Assembly (NCBI RefSeq): GCF_050717515.1
Contig: NZ_JBOITL010000028.1
Span: forward strand, 62,001-126,000
DNA from: Clostridium_AD sp050717515
GTDB taxonomy: Bacteria > Bacillota > Clostridia > Clostridiales > Clostridiaceae
Direction: 5' to 3'
DNA length: 64,000 nucleotides
The notes under the pieces were generated by a model. The model had not been told where the DNA came from. It searched no databases and saw only the letters and a program-made list of their open reading frames with translations. Below are positions 16,134 through 25,861 of the stretch, in pieces. The stretch's first letter is position 1. Each line of letters begins with the position of its first letter. The position numbers and the translations under genes are program-made.

Positions 16134-17930
16134 CTATAATCCCAATTCTTCTAATTTTTCCTTAGTTGGATTACCTTTTGCATCCCATCCCCGCTCTTTG
16201 TAATATTCTGGAAGAAGTTCTGCTAATTTGTGTACATTACCTTTAGATGGTCCATCTGGAATTGGATCTTCAAGTAATCTTTTGGGAAGTGTATCTTGAG
16301 ATGCATCTATTCCAGCAGCTAAATTAAATTGTCTTTCAATGTTCCAAATCCTATCTCCTGATTGGAGTATGGATTCTGCAGTGTGCTCTGTTCCACATAC
16401 TGCATTATACAAATCAGCATAATCTGGTGCTCCCATAGCAAAGGAAGTAAATAGACATAATCCAAGGGAATCTATTGATGCAGTTAAGTCTTGAAAAATC
16501 TTAACCCAAGTAGCTTTTCCCTCAAGTGCAAATCTGTCTAATTTTTGTGGTAGTCCTAATATTTCTGGTGATATCATATATCCTCTAACATGACAGCCAC
16601 CCCTGTTTGATGTAGCAAATTCAAGTCCTTGTCCCATTATACCTCTTGGGTCATAAGCAGGAATTTCAAGTTTTTTAACTGTCATTGAAAGTTCTGGTAC
16701 ACCATAAGATTCGCATAATCTGTATGAACCTTCAGCCATTTTCGCTCCAAATCCTTCTGCTTTTCCTATTTTTATTGTCCAATCAAGCATTCCTTGTACA
16801 TTACCAAATTCTAGTGGAGTTCCCTCAAGTTCTTCTTCTTTAATGTATCCCTTTTGATAAAGTTCCATTCCAGCTGCAATAGTTGCTCCTACTGAAATCG
16901 TATCTATACCATATTCATTGCACCAATAATTTGCCTTAAAGGTTGCAACTATATCAGATATTCCGCAATCTGAACCAAAAGACCATAATGTTTCATATTC
17001 TGGTCCTCCAACCTCTATGCCCATGTCCTCTATTTTCACATATCTTCCACAAGCTATGGGGCATCTGAAACAAGGATTTTTTCTTACTAAGTAATCCTTT
17101 GTCATTGTTTCGCCACTAAGATCATCAGCTTTTTCAAAATAAGACCCTTGGAAATTATTTACTGGATGTACACCATTTTCATTTAGTATATTTACAAGAA
17201 CTGCAGTTCCGTATGTTGGAAGACCTGCGCCTGTAACACCATTTTCTTTTATGGTCTTCATCCAAACTTTTGAAACCTCTTTTAGCTTAGCTGGATCTGC
17301 TACTTCTGGTTTTGAGCTTCCTTTAACTGCAATAGCTTTCAGGTTTTTCGATCCCATAACAGCCCCAACACCAGACCGTGCTGCTGCTCTGTCATAATCA
17401 TTCATTATGGCCGCCATTTTGGATAGTCTTTCTCCTCCAGGTCCAATAGCCATAACTTTTGATTTATCAGGCATTTCACTTTTTATTAAATCTGTAGTCT
17501 CTGTAACTAATTTTCCCCAAAGGCTACTAGCATCTTTTATTTCCACTTTATCATCTATAATAGTTAAGTAAACTGGTGCATCAGCCTTGTCTTCAAATAT
17601 AATCATATCATAGCCTGCAGCTTTAAATTCAGCTCCCCAATAACCACCGGAATTGGAACAAGCAATTGTACCTGATTGTGGTGATTTTGTAACTACCATA
17701 TATCTTCCACCAGTCGGAACTGGTGTTCCTGTTAATGGTCCTGTAACTATTATAAGTTTATTTTCAGGGCTTAATGGATCCACCATAGGATCTACTTCAT
17801 CCATAAACATTTTTGTTCCAAGACCTCTACCACCAATAAATTTCTTAGCTAGCTCTAAATCAAGGGCCTCAACTTTAATAGTTCTTTTTTTCAAATTAAT
17901 TCTTAATATTTTACCATTATAACCGTACAT
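16134..17930 (-). CDS. aor: Tungsten-dependent aldehyde:ferredoxin oxidoreductase
   Basis: Interconverts aldehydes and carboxylic acids using ferredoxin and a tungsten bis-pterin cofactor. The N-terminal domain starts GYNGKILRINLKKRTIKVE and has GGRGLGTKMF. The [4Fe-4S] ligands appear as CFRCPIACG, plus a later cysteine in SLGLCLFTSFA. Pterin-binding DxxGLC/D-type motifs are present. Length of 598 is typical. It follows a sigma-54-type promoter and is followed by moaD. Its activator and cofactor genes lie immediately upstream. Confidence 0.96.
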   Translation of the reverse strand: MYGYNGKILRINLKKRTIKVEALDLELAKKFIGGRGLGTKMFMDEVDPMVDPLSPENKLIIVTGPLTGTPVPTGGRYMVVTKSPQSGTIACSNSGGYWGAEFKAAGYDMIIFEDKADAPVYLTIIDDKVEIKDASSLWGKLVTETTDLIKSEMPDKSKVMAIGPGGERLSKMAAIMNDYDRAAARSGVGAVMGSKNLKAIAVKGSSKPEVADPAKLKEVSKVWMKTIKENGVTGAGLPTYGTAVLVNILNENGVHPVNNFQGSYFEKADDLSGETMTKDYLVRKNPCFRCPIACGRYVKIEDMGIEVGGPEYETLWSFGSDCGISDIVATFKANYWCNEYGIDTISVGATIAAGMELYQKGYIKEEELEGTPLEFGNVQGMLDWTIKIGKAEGFGAKMAEGSYRLCESYGVPELSMTVKKLEIPAYDPRGIMGQGLEFATSNRGGCHVRGYMISPEILGLPQKLDRFALEGKATWVKIFQDLTASIDSLGLCLFTSFAMGAPDYADLYNAVCGTEHTAESILQSGDRIWNIERQFNLAAGIDASQDTLPKRLLEDPIPDGPSKGNVHKLAELLPEYYKERGWDAKGNPTKEKLEELGL

Positions 17931-17974
17931 AAAAATCCCTCCTCAACACATTTTGTTCCACTTACTTAATATAA

Positions 17975-17990
17975 AGCAAGTTTGATGCCA
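17975..17990 (-). promoter_or_regulatory. Sigma-54 (-24/-12) promoter for aor-moaD
   Basis: On the minus strand TGGCAT-N5-TTGCT (17990 to 17975) matches the TGGCAC-N5-TTGCW consensus with the invariant GG and GC dinucleotides correctly spaced. It is 45 bp before the AOR start codon, and the gene directly upstream encodes a sigma-54 activator. Confidence 0.85.
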
Positions 17991-18072
17991 AGATATAACA
18001 ACATAAAGTTTGTTAAAAGTATCGATTCTACTGACTTTAAGCCACCTAAAAAACTAATTTTCAAAAAGGTTT

Positions 18073-18136
18073 GCGCAGTGTCCCAATTTAATACACTTTA
18101 CTAGCTTTAGAATGTTTCATTTTAGAACAGTGTTCT
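18073..18136. promoter_or_regulatory. Probable upstream activator sites for the sigma-54 regulator
   Basis: AGAACA-G-TGTTCT at 18124-18136 is a perfect palindrome lying just beyond the stop codon of the activator gene. A related imperfect copy, GCGCAGTGTCCC, sits at 18073-18084, about five helical turns away. Both are 80-160 bp upstream of the -24/-12 promoter, the usual place for enhancer sites. Binding by the neighbouring activator is inferred. Confidence 0.6.
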
Positions 18137-18138
18137 AT

Positions 18139-19530
18139 TTACGGACAGTCAATATTATATTTTTCAACTTTTCTATAAAGAGAACTTCTTGCAATATCTA
18201 ATATTTTTGCAGCTAAGGTCATATTACCATTAACTTCTTTAATAACTTCAGTTATGTGGTGTTTTTCCATCTGTTCCAAGGTATTTCCAACATACAAATT
18301 TGTTGGTTTATTTTTCTTTTCAGTTACTTCATTATATAAATTCATCTGAATTACTTCTGAATTAACTATAAGTTCAATTACATTTTCTAATTCGCGTATA
18401 TTTCCTGGCCAATCGTAGTATTTCAAATAGTTCATATATTCTTCTGAAATATCTACGCTATGTTTATTAAGTCTCTTAGAGGTTTTTCTCATATAATAAT
18501 TAACCAGTTCTGTTATATCATCCCTACGTTCTCTTAGTGGGGGTAAGTGTAATGGAAGAACATCTAATCTATAATAAAGATCTTTTCTAAAATTTCCTCG
18601 CTGCATCTCATATTTCAGATCCTTATTTGTAGCTGCCATAATCCTTACATCGCTATTTATTTGTTTTGAACTACCTATTCTATTTATTACGCCTTCTTCA
18701 ATTACTCTTAATAATCTAATCTGCATATCTGAGGGCATTTCTCCAATTTCATCTAGAAAAATTGTGCCACCCTCAGCAATTTCAAACTTTCCTACATTGC
18801 CACTTTTTTTTGCACCAGTAAATGCTCCACCTTCATAACCAAAAAGTTCAGATTCTATAAGGGTTCTTGGAATAGCACCACAGTTCACTGCTATAAAAGG
18901 TTCCGCGCTACGGTTGCTGTGATTATGAATAGCTTGGGCAAAAATTTCCTTGCCTGTTCCACTTTCACCAGTAATCAATATTGTAGATTTACTATCTGCT
19001 ATCTTTTTTGCATAATCAATAATCTTTTGGAATTTTTCATTTTTCCCTATTATTTTATCGAAAGTATATATTGCTTGCCCGCTTAAGATTCTTCCTGCCA
19101 GCTTCCTACTCTTTTTTAGTTCACAAAATACAAAGGTTATTTCTTGAATTTTCATATCCAAGCCATAAATAGGGCATGCTGTTAAGGTGAATTGCAGTTT
19201 ATTTACTGCTGTATTTACATATATATCCTCATCTATACAGGTTTCCTTTGACTTAAGACCCTCAACTATTTCATGAAAGCTAAAAATTAAATCAGTCACT
19301 TTCATATTTTTCATTTCTTCTTTACCATAACCAAACATACTAACAGCTTGCTTATTCATTGTTGTAATATTACCTAATAAATCACAAGTCAAAATCCCTA
19401 AGGGAATGGAATCAATAGTGGTTTCTAGACGTTTTTTTGAAATATCCAGCATTAACTTATACTTCTGATTTTCTGTGTGTAACTGCATTTTGTTACATCT
19501 ATTCTGTGACACTTCAATATGTGCATCCAT
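18139..19530 (-). CDS. Sigma-54-dependent transcriptional activator (PAS-AAA+-Fis)
   Basis: A PAS-like sensor region (~30-130; DSIPLGILTCDLLGNITTMN), an AAA+ domain (~155-390) with Walker A GESGTGKE, the sigma-54 contact loop GAFTGAKKSG and Walker B GGTIFLDEIGEM, then a Fis-type helix-turn-helix (NMTLAAKILDIARSSLYRKV). The GAFTGA loop shows it can work with sigma-54 RNA polymerase. The gene ends 208 bp before aor, which has a sigma-54 promoter, so aor-moaD is the likely target. The signal read by PAS is unknown. Confidence 0.95.
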   Translation of the reverse strand: MDAHIEVSQNRCNKMQLHTENQKYKLMLDISKKRLETTIDSIPLGILTCDLLGNITTMNKQAVSMFGYGKEEMKNMKVTDLIFSFHEIVEGLKSKETCIDEDIYVNTAVNKLQFTLTACPIYGLDMKIQEITFVFCELKKSRKLAGRILSGQAIYTFDKIIGKNEKFQKIIDYAKKIADSKSTILITGESGTGKEIFAQAIHNHSNRSAEPFIAVNCGAIPRTLIESELFGYEGGAFTGAKKSGNVGKFEIAEGGTIFLDEIGEMPSDMQIRLLRVIEEGVINRIGSSKQINSDVRIMAATNKDLKYEMQRGNFRKDLYYRLDVLPLHLPPLRERRDDITELVNYYMRKTSKRLNKHSVDISEEYMNYLKYYDWPGNIRELENVIELIVNSEVIQMNLYNEVTEKKNKPTNLYVGNTLEQMEKHHITEVIKEVNGNMTLAAKILDIARSSLYRKVEKYNIDCP

Positions 19531-19535
19531 AAATA

Positions 19536-19970
19536 CTATGCCTCCACTACAATATCGTCTCCGGCTTTGATATAGCCCTCTGTAAGAACTCTTGCAAATA
19601 TGCCTTCTCTAGGCATTATACAATCACCAACTAGTTTCATAATTTCACAGCCTTTATGACATTCTTTTCCTATTTGTGTTACCTCTAAAACTACCTCTCC
19701 TATTTTAAGTTTAGTTCCCACAGGAAGCTCATACAAAACTATTCCCTCTGTAGTAAGATTTTCAGCAAACTTTCCTGAACATAAGCCCTCTACTCCAGTG
19801 GCTCTCATTTTATCAATGCTCTCTTCTCCAAGAAAGCTAACCTGCCTATGCCAATTACCAGCATGAGCATCCCCAACAATCCCATGATCGATTTTAAAAA
19901 ACCCACTTTCTATAGGGTGCTTTATTACACCTTTTTTCTCACTTATATTTACAGCTGTAACCTTTGCCAT
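19536..19970 (-). CDS. MOSC-domain protein
   Basis: A 144-residue stand-alone MOSC domain. It has an N-terminal IVGDAHAGNWHRQVSFLGEE segment and the MOSC cysteine motif GKECHKGCEI. MOSC proteins handle pterin-metal cofactor or sulfur delivery. The overlap with moaC by one base and its place between pterin genes and the aor regulator suggest a role in maturing the AOR cofactor. Confidence 0.92.
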   Translation of the reverse strand: MAKVTAVNISEKKGVIKHPIESGFFKIDHGIVGDAHAGNWHRQVSFLGEESIDKMRATGVEGLCSGKFAENLTTEGIVLYELPVGTKLKIGEVVLEVTQIGKECHKGCEIMKLVGDCIMPREGIFARVLTEGYIKAGDDIVVEA

Positions 19971-20449
19971 TACAATCCCGTCCTTTCAAATATTCCTGAT
20001 TTTCCGCCACTTTTTCGTAGGAGCATAATATTATTTATAACCATTCCCCTATCAATTGCCTTACACATATCATAAATAGTTAGCGCTGCAACAGATACCG
20101 CAGTTAGTGCTTCCATTTCAATTCCTGTTTTCCCTACAGTTTTAGTTGTAGCAGTTATTTCAATTTTATTATTTTCAAAGTCAATTTTAAAACTAATATC
20201 GCAGCCGGATATCATTATAGCATGGCACATCGGGATTATTTGCGAAGTGCTCTTAGCACCCATAATTCCGCCTACCTGAGCCACAGCTAGTACATCTCCC
20301 TTTGAAATAGACCCATCCCTTATTTTTTCAAGAGTTTCTCTTTTCATTGATATTGAACCAACTGCTATAGCCTCTCGGACAGTATCGCACTTTTCAGATA
20401 CATCCACCATTTTTGCTCTTCCTTCTTCATTTATATGGGTAAGTTCCAC
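19970..20449 (-). CDS. moaC: Cyclic pyranopterin monophosphate synthase MoaC
   Basis: Works after MoaA to make cyclic pyranopterin monophosphate in the first step of molybdopterin synthesis. Conserved motifs include EKCDTVREAIAVGSISM, KGDVLAVAQVGGIMGAK, PMCHAI and the catalytic-region TGIEMEALTAVSVAAL. Length of 159 is normal. It lies 21 bp after moaA. Confidence 0.96.
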   Translation of the reverse strand: MELTHINEEGRAKMVDVSEKCDTVREAIAVGSISMKRETLEKIRDGSISKGDVLAVAQVGGIMGAKSTSQIIPMCHAIMISGCDISFKIDFENNKIEITATTKTVGKTGIEMEALTAVSVAALTIYDMCKAIDRGMVINNIMLLRKSGGKSGIFERTGL

Positions 20450-20470
20450 TATTCATCCCTCCTTTTTTAT

Positions 20471-21430
20471 TTAGCCCCCTATTTGGGACATCCCCTTAAC
20501 ACTTCTACTAGCACTTTCCTCTTTAAGATGATGTTCAAGTGGTTTATTAAAAATAGCAGATTTGAGTGCATTTGTAAGCATCTCTTCATTATTTACATAT
20601 TTTCTAAGGTTTATCTCTTCCTCTGAATGAAGACAAGGTTTAATTGTTCCTGTGGAAGTAAGCCTTATTTTATTACAATCCGCACAAAATTTACAACTTA
20701 CCGGACTAATAAAACCAATTTTTCCTTTTGCCCCAGTTAGCTTGTACAACTCCGCAGTGCTACTTTTCTCAGTTTCTATTTTAATTAGCTCTGGATGAAG
20801 TCCTAGCATCTCTACAAAGCTTAATTTTCTTTTTTCATACATCTTAATACCTTCGCCTATAGGCATAAGCTCTATAAACCTTATTTCTACTGGCAATTCA
20901 CGAGTTAAGTTTAAAAAATCCTCGAACTCTACATCATTTATGCCTCTCATTAATACTGTATTTATTTTCACAGGTTTTATGCCAAGTGATAAACACTTAT
21001 CTATACTTTCCATTACTTTATCTAAATTTCCTACCCTTGTTATGCTTTTATACTTTTCACTATTAAGGGTATCAAGGCTAATATTAACTCTTTTAAGTCC
21101 AGCCTTTTTTAAATCCCCTGCCATATCAGATAGTAAAATACCATTTGTAGTTATGGCAATGTCATCTATTCCAGGTAGTTTAGAAGTTTCATATATTAGT
21201 TTATCTATATCTTTCATAACTAGTGGTTCTCCACCAGTATATCTTATTTTATTAATACCTAGCGCCGTGGCTGCCTTTACAATTTTCAAAGTATCTTCAA
21301 ATCGCAAAATGTCCTCATGTTTTAAACTCTTAATGCCCTCTTCTGGCATACAATATACACACCTTAAATTACATCTATCAGTTACTGATACCCTTAAATA
21401 ATTTATGTTTCTTCCATAACTATCTTTCAT
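20471..21430 (-). CDS. moaA: GTP 3',8-cyclase MoaA (radical SAM)
   Basis: Converts GTP to the 3',8-cyclo intermediate. It begins KDSYGRNINYLRVSVTDRCN with the radical-SAM site CNLRCVYC. A C-terminal second cluster (CKFCADCNKIRLTSTGTIKPC) binds GTP, and the conserved C-terminal GG is present. Length of 319 is typical. Confidence 0.97.
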   Translation of the reverse strand: MKDSYGRNINYLRVSVTDRCNLRCVYCMPEEGIKSLKHEDILRFEDTLKIVKAATALGINKIRYTGGEPLVMKDIDKLIYETSKLPGIDDIAITTNGILLSDMAGDLKKAGLKRVNISLDTLNSEKYKSITRVGNLDKVMESIDKCLSLGIKPVKINTVLMRGINDVEFEDFLNLTRELPVEIRFIELMPIGEGIKMYEKRKLSFVEMLGLHPELIKIETEKSSTAELYKLTGAKGKIGFISPVSCKFCADCNKIRLTSTGTIKPCLHSEEEINLRKYVNNEEMLTNALKSAIFNKPLEHHLKEESASRSVKGMSQIGG

Positions 21431-21441
21431 AAAATCCTCTC

Positions 21442-23358
21442 CTAAACTTCAATTATTTCCCCTATTTCTGTGTAATCATAGCCGCCAAGTTTATGGAGTT
21501 CTTCTTTGAATTCATCAGTTTTAATTACTTTGATAAATTCCTTTATCATATCCATATCTAGAAATGAAAGTGGCACAGCAAAATCATATTCCTCATGTCC
21601 AAGTGTTATAAAATCAAGGCCCATAAGCTCCGCTGCGGAGTAAACTCCAAGTCCACAATCTGCATCTCCTGCAGCAACTACAGCTGCAACAGCAATATGA
21701 GTGAATTCCTCTCTTTCATAGCCAATTATATCTTTTGGGTTAATATTAAATTTCTTTAGGTTATAATCTAGAAATAATCTTGTACCTGAACCTCTTTGCC
21801 TATTAACAAATTTTCTTCCCTTGGTAGCTATATCTGTAAGGGATTTAATACCTAATGGATTGCCTTTAGGTACTATAATCCCTTGAATTCTTTTAACTCC
21901 TTTAATTAAAGCCATAGGTTTATCGCCTAAATACTTTTTAAGATAAGAAATATTATAACTACCATCCTCCATATCCAGTAAATGAATAGGTGCTATATGG
22001 GTTTCTGAGCCTTTTAATGCCATTATTCCTCCCATGCTTCCCACGTGAGCAGAAGAGAGAAAATACTTCTCGCTTTTTATATGAAAAAGATTAGACACTA
22101 TATCTACTATTGGGTCATGACTTCCAATACATATAAGAGTATTTTTAATTTCTTCTCGGCTTCTTAAAAGCTTAACACTTACATCTGTTTTAGCTTCATA
22201 TCCCTCTATGTTTTGTGGAATTTCAAGGACTCCATCTGCCCGAACTAAGGACATTGTTGTTCCAGCTCCCCGACCTATAGGTGTTGCAATATATTTTCCA
22301 CAAACAAAGCCAATCTTAACTCTAACAAATTCTAAATATTTTAAAGTGGACATAGTACGCCTTGTAAGTGTAGCCTCTACAGTGCTTTGAACTTCATTAT
22401 TTATTCCTTGATAGGTCTGGACTATATTTTTACAAATATTTTCCATTACGAAATAAGCAGATACAGGAAATCCTGGTATACCAATCACAGGCTTCCCTTC
22501 TATACTTCCAAGAATAACTGGTTTACCTGGTTTTATAGCTACTCCATGTACATAAACCTGGCCCAGTTCCTCAATTACCTTACAAGTAAAATCCTCCCTA
22601 CCAGCTGAAGAGCCAGCACTTATAAGTACAATATCACATTTCTCTACTGCACTTTTTACAGTCTCTTTAATTAGCAGGTAATCATCTTTTACTATATCAA
22701 ATCTTAGAGGTATTCCTCCCCACTGCTGAACCTGCGCAGAAAACACCCTTGAGTTAAATTCAATTATGTCTCCAACCACAACTTCTCCTCCTGGTTCTAC
22801 CATCTCAGTTCCCGTTGGAATTATTCCAACCACTGGTCTTTTATACACAGGAATCTCATTTACCCCCCCAGCTATAATAGAGGCTATATCCACGGGCCTA
22901 ATTAAATGCTTTGCTGGAAGAATAAGCTGTGTTTGCACAATATCTTCTCCAATAGTTCTAATGTTCTGCCAAGGTGTGGCACTTTTATAAATAGCTACTT
23001 TACCCTTTTCTAAATTTATTAAATCCTCTACCATAATTACAGAGTCATATTCTTTAGGTATTGGGTCTCCAGTATCTACTACTAAATAATCCACACCTTC
23101 CTGTAGTTCAATATGTTTCCTATCTGTTGCTCCATAAGTTTTTGTACTTATAGTCGCAATGCCGTCCATAGCTGAACTATTATAAAAAGGAGAAGATATT
23201 TTCGCAAAAATGGGTAAGTAAGAAACTCTTCCTGAGCAGTCCCAAGTAACCACATTTTCCACTTCACTTTTTATAGGAATTAACTTATTATAATACAAAT
23301 TAATTGCCTCATTTAAATCCATATTTGATAGAAAAACTTCTTGAGCCAATACTCTCAT
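21442..23358 (-). CDS. MoeA fused to a periplasmic-binding-protein-like domain
   Basis: Residues ~10-400 are a MoeA-type molybdotransferase (PFYNSSAMDGIA, then GTEMVEPGG and SAGSSAGREDF, PGKPVILG). Residues ~410-638 are a PBP-like domain (RQRGSGTRLFLDYNLKK, ADCGLGVYSAAE) of the kind that follows MoeA or ModE-like proteins and may bind oxyanion or cofactor. MoeA inserts molybdate or tungstate into pterin. A second, plain MoeA lies next upstream. Start choice is slightly uncertain, since a TTG four codons in also has a ribosome site. Confidence 0.93.
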   Translation of the reverse strand: MRVLAQEVFLSNMDLNEAINLYYNKLIPIKSEVENVVTWDCSGRVSYLPIFAKISSPFYNSSAMDGIATISTKTYGATDRKHIELQEGVDYLVVDTGDPIPKEYDSVIMVEDLINLEKGKVAIYKSATPWQNIRTIGEDIVQTQLILPAKHLIRPVDIASIIAGGVNEIPVYKRPVVGIIPTGTEMVEPGGEVVVGDIIEFNSRVFSAQVQQWGGIPLRFDIVKDDYLLIKETVKSAVEKCDIVLISAGSSAGREDFTCKVIEELGQVYVHGVAIKPGKPVILGSIEGKPVIGIPGFPVSAYFVMENICKNIVQTYQGINNEVQSTVEATLTRRTMSTLKYLEFVRVKIGFVCGKYIATPIGRGAGTTMSLVRADGVLEIPQNIEGYEAKTDVSVKLLRSREEIKNTLICIGSHDPIVDIVSNLFHIKSEKYFLSSAHVGSMGGIMALKGSETHIAPIHLLDMEDGSYNISYLKKYLGDKPMALIKGVKRIQGIIVPKGNPLGIKSLTDIATKGRKFVNRQRGSGTRLFLDYNLKKFNINPKDIIGYEREEFTHIAVAAVVAAGDADCGLGVYSAAELMGLDFITLGHEEYDFAVPLSFLDMDMIKEFIKVIKTDEFKEELHKLGGYDYTEIGEIIEV

Positions 23359-23389
23359 CCCCTTTATCCCTATAGTTAATCATCTTATT

Positions 23390-24613
23390 TTATAATCTGT
23401 AAACTTCAACTATTTGGCCTTCCTTTAACCCTTCTTCATTCTTTTCTATGACAATATAACCCCAAGCCTTGGAGAATACGGATATTAATCCAGATTTACC
23501 AAATACAGGCTTTGCAACAACCACATTTTCTATTGTTTCAATCTCCACAGGTAGATATTCTTCTCGGCCTTTGGCTTTGTGGTAATTTATACTCATCCTT
23601 GCATTTGTTCCGTAGATATTTTCACTTTGAGAGGTTAATTTATTTAAATAAGATTTAACAAGTACCTTATATATGATAGAGCATGCAAGGGGGTGTCCTG
23701 GCAGTCCAAATATTATTTTTTCACTATGCTTTCCTATTATGGTTGGTTTCCCAGGCTTTACCGCTATCCCATGTACTAAAACCTCCCCATCATTGTAAGA
23801 AGATATAACTTTTAAGGTCTGGTCCTTCTTGCCAACGGAACTTCCTCCTGAAATTAGTACCATATCACATTCATTAAAAGCCTTGTCAACTGTATTCTTT
23901 AAATCATCATAATCATCTTTAATAATTCCATAACTTACCGGCTGCATCCCATCCTCAAGAAGTAAGGACCAAATCAGATGTGTGTTTATATCTCTTACCT
24001 GACCTATTATTGGTTTTACTTCGCAAGGCACCACTTCATCCCCAGTGGAAATAATAGCAACCCTAGGTCTTTTGTAAACTAAAATCTCAGAAATCCCTAT
24101 ACTTGCAAGAACACCTATTTCATAGGGTCTTAGCTTGTCTCCTCTTTTTATGACCACATCCTGTGTGTTTATATCTTCACCAACCTGTATTACATTATCG
24201 CCCATAGCCACAGGTGAATAAAGGAGTATTGTCTTCTCATCCATTACATGACTATACTCAATCATTACAACACTATCTGCAGACCCTGGAAGCATTCCTC
24301 CTGTAGGTACATACATACATTCACCCCAAGCTATATCTGCAGGTGGAGCTGTTCCCATTAAAACCTCTCCCTTTAATACAAGCATAGAAGGCATTGATTC
24401 ACTAGCCCCATACACATCTCTTGAGCACACTGCATATCCATCCACTGTTGACCTTTTAAATTCTGGTATATTACATTCTGCTTTTATATCTTCAAAACAA
24501 ATTCTAGAAGCACTTTGTAAAATATTAACGTTTTCACAGCCAATCTCATAATTAAATGATCTATCTATTACTGTTTTAGCTTCCTTTACAGACACCACAT
24601 TAAAAAGTTCCAT
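23390..24613 (-). CDS. moeA: Molybdopterin molybdotransferase MoeA
   Basis: Catalyses metal insertion into adenylated molybdopterin. Motifs: FKRSTVDGYAVCSRD, MGTAPP, PTGGMLPGSADSVVMIE, ISTGDEVVPCE, SGGSSVGKKDQT and GLPGHPLAC. Length is 407 from the ATG at 24613, which has GGGGGA at better spacing than the ATG two codons earlier. Having both this and the fusion paralogue allows one to prefer tungsten and the other molybdenum, as proposed for some AOR organisms. Confidence 0.95.
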   Translation of the reverse strand: MELFNVVSVKEAKTVIDRSFNYEIGCENVNILQSASRICFEDIKAECNIPEFKRSTVDGYAVCSRDVYGASESMPSMLVLKGEVLMGTAPPADIAWGECMYVPTGGMLPGSADSVVMIEYSHVMDEKTILLYSPVAMGDNVIQVGEDINTQDVVIKRGDKLRPYEIGVLASIGISEILVYKRPRVAIISTGDEVVPCEVKPIIGQVRDINTHLIWSLLLEDGMQPVSYGIIKDDYDDLKNTVDKAFNECDMVLISGGSSVGKKDQTLKVISSYNDGEVLVHGIAVKPGKPTIIGKHSEKIIFGLPGHPLACSIIYKVLVKSYLNKLTSQSENIYGTNARMSINYHKAKGREEYLPVEIETIENVVVAKPVFGKSGLISVFSKAWGYIVIEKNEEGLKEGQIVEVYRL

Positions 24614-24659
24614 TGTCATTCCCCCAAACGCTTTAGTTCAGTATTTTTTTAAAATCTAA

Positions 24660-25160
24660 TTAAGTTGTAGCGCATTCACTTTCTTCTCCTGTGAGTATTG
24701 CAATTCCATGTGGAATTGCAGGCAATACAAATCCAAGGTTTTCCATGGCAGCTTTTGGGCTACCGGGAAGATTTATAATTAAGGTTTTTCCACGAATTCC
24801 TGCAATGCTTCTTGAAAGCATAGCTTTGGGAGTAATAGCAAGTGATTTCATTCTCATTGCTTCACCAATACCAGGTACATATTTCTCAATCACATTTTGA
24901 GTTGCCTCTGGAGTAACATCTCTCTTTGAAAATCCTGTTCCTCCATTAGTTAAAATTAAATCTACCTTAAGCTCATCACATAAATAAATAAGTTCGCTTT
25001 CTATTTCTCGAATTTCATCAGGAATCATTTTATAGTAGCTTATAATAAATCCCTTACCTTCTAATTCACTTCTAAGTGCAGGACCTGTTCCATCAATTCT
25101 TTCTCCTCGAAAGCCCTTATCACTCATAGTTAATATTGCAGTTTTTATCATTTTCATCAC
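24660..25160 (-). CDS. mogA: MogA/MoaB-family molybdopterin adenylyltransferase
   Basis: Adenylates molybdopterin before metal insertion. Motifs are KTAILTMSDKGFRGERIDGT, LTNGGTGFSKRDVTPEAT and the active-site-region LPGSPKAAMENL. Length 166. The start overlaps the upstream ABC ATPase gene by 41 bp, showing tight coupling. MogA and MoaB are hard to separate by sequence alone. Confidence 0.93.
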   Translation of the reverse strand: MMKMIKTAILTMSDKGFRGERIDGTGPALRSELEGKGFIISYYKMIPDEIREIESELIYLCDELKVDLILTNGGTGFSKRDVTPEATQNVIEKYVPGIGEAMRMKSLAITPKAMLSRSIAGIRGKTLIINLPGSPKAAMENLGFVLPAIPHGIAILTGEESECATT

Positions 25161-25851
25161 TCCTTAATATCTTTCTTAATAATTTGTGCTCTGGAAACTT
25201 AAGAACCTTGGTTTTTTCTCCTTGTTCAATAATTCTTCCTTTATCTAAAAAAATAACAAAATCTGCAACTCGAAAGGCTTGCAATAAGTCGTGGGTGACT
25301 AAAATAACACTTCGATTGCCTTTTGCCATAGTCTTTATGAGTTTTTCTGCGCTTAGCGTACTTTCAATATCCATACTGGCAGTAGGCTCATCAAGAAAAG
25401 TCATCTGTGTTTCCAATATAGCCGTTCTAAGTAGTGCCACCTTAGCCTGTTCACCACCTGATAGCCGTCTAGCATTCTTATTTAGCAAGTCTTCTATGTT
25501 AAAGAAGGGAAGATACCTCTTTATTCTATCCTGGATTATCCCTTCACTAAGTTTTCTGAACTTTAATCCTATTATTAAATTTTCAATTACAGAAGAATTA
25601 AATAAGTATGGGCTTTGAAGCATAACTGATATATCTTTTTTCACAAATTCAGAGTATCTAATATTATCATATAGTAGGGTTCCCCTTGTAAATGCTTCAA
25701 GTCCTGAAACACATTGCAGCAGAGTACTCTTCCCGCTACCATTTAATCCCATCAGCGCATAAACATAGCCCTCTTTAAAATTTAACTCTTCTATAGAGAG
25801 TACTTCTTTTCCACTGTACTCTTTACTTAGGTCTAACACTTTAATATTCAT
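25120..25851 (-). CDS. tupC: Tungstate/molybdate ABC transporter ATPase
   Basis: Powers import of the oxyanion. Walker A GLNGSGKST, signature LSGGEQAKVALLRT, Walker B MTFLDEPTA and the H-loop VTHDL are all present. At 243 residues it is short and lacks the C-terminal TOBE-like domain of ModC, in line with TupC. The partner permease gene is 10 bp upstream. Confidence 0.92.
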   Translation of the reverse strand: MNIKVLDLSKEYSGKEVLSIEELNFKEGYVYALMGLNGSGKSTLLQCVSGLEAFTRGTLLYDNIRYSEFVKKDISVMLQSPYLFNSSVIENLIIGLKFRKLSEGIIQDRIKRYLPFFNIEDLLNKNARRLSGGEQAKVALLRTAILETQMTFLDEPTASMDIESTLSAEKLIKTMAKGNRSVILVTHDLLQAFRVADFVIFLDKGRIIEQGEKTKVLKFPEHKLLRKILRSDENDKNCNINYE

Positions 25852-25861
25852 ACAATATCAC

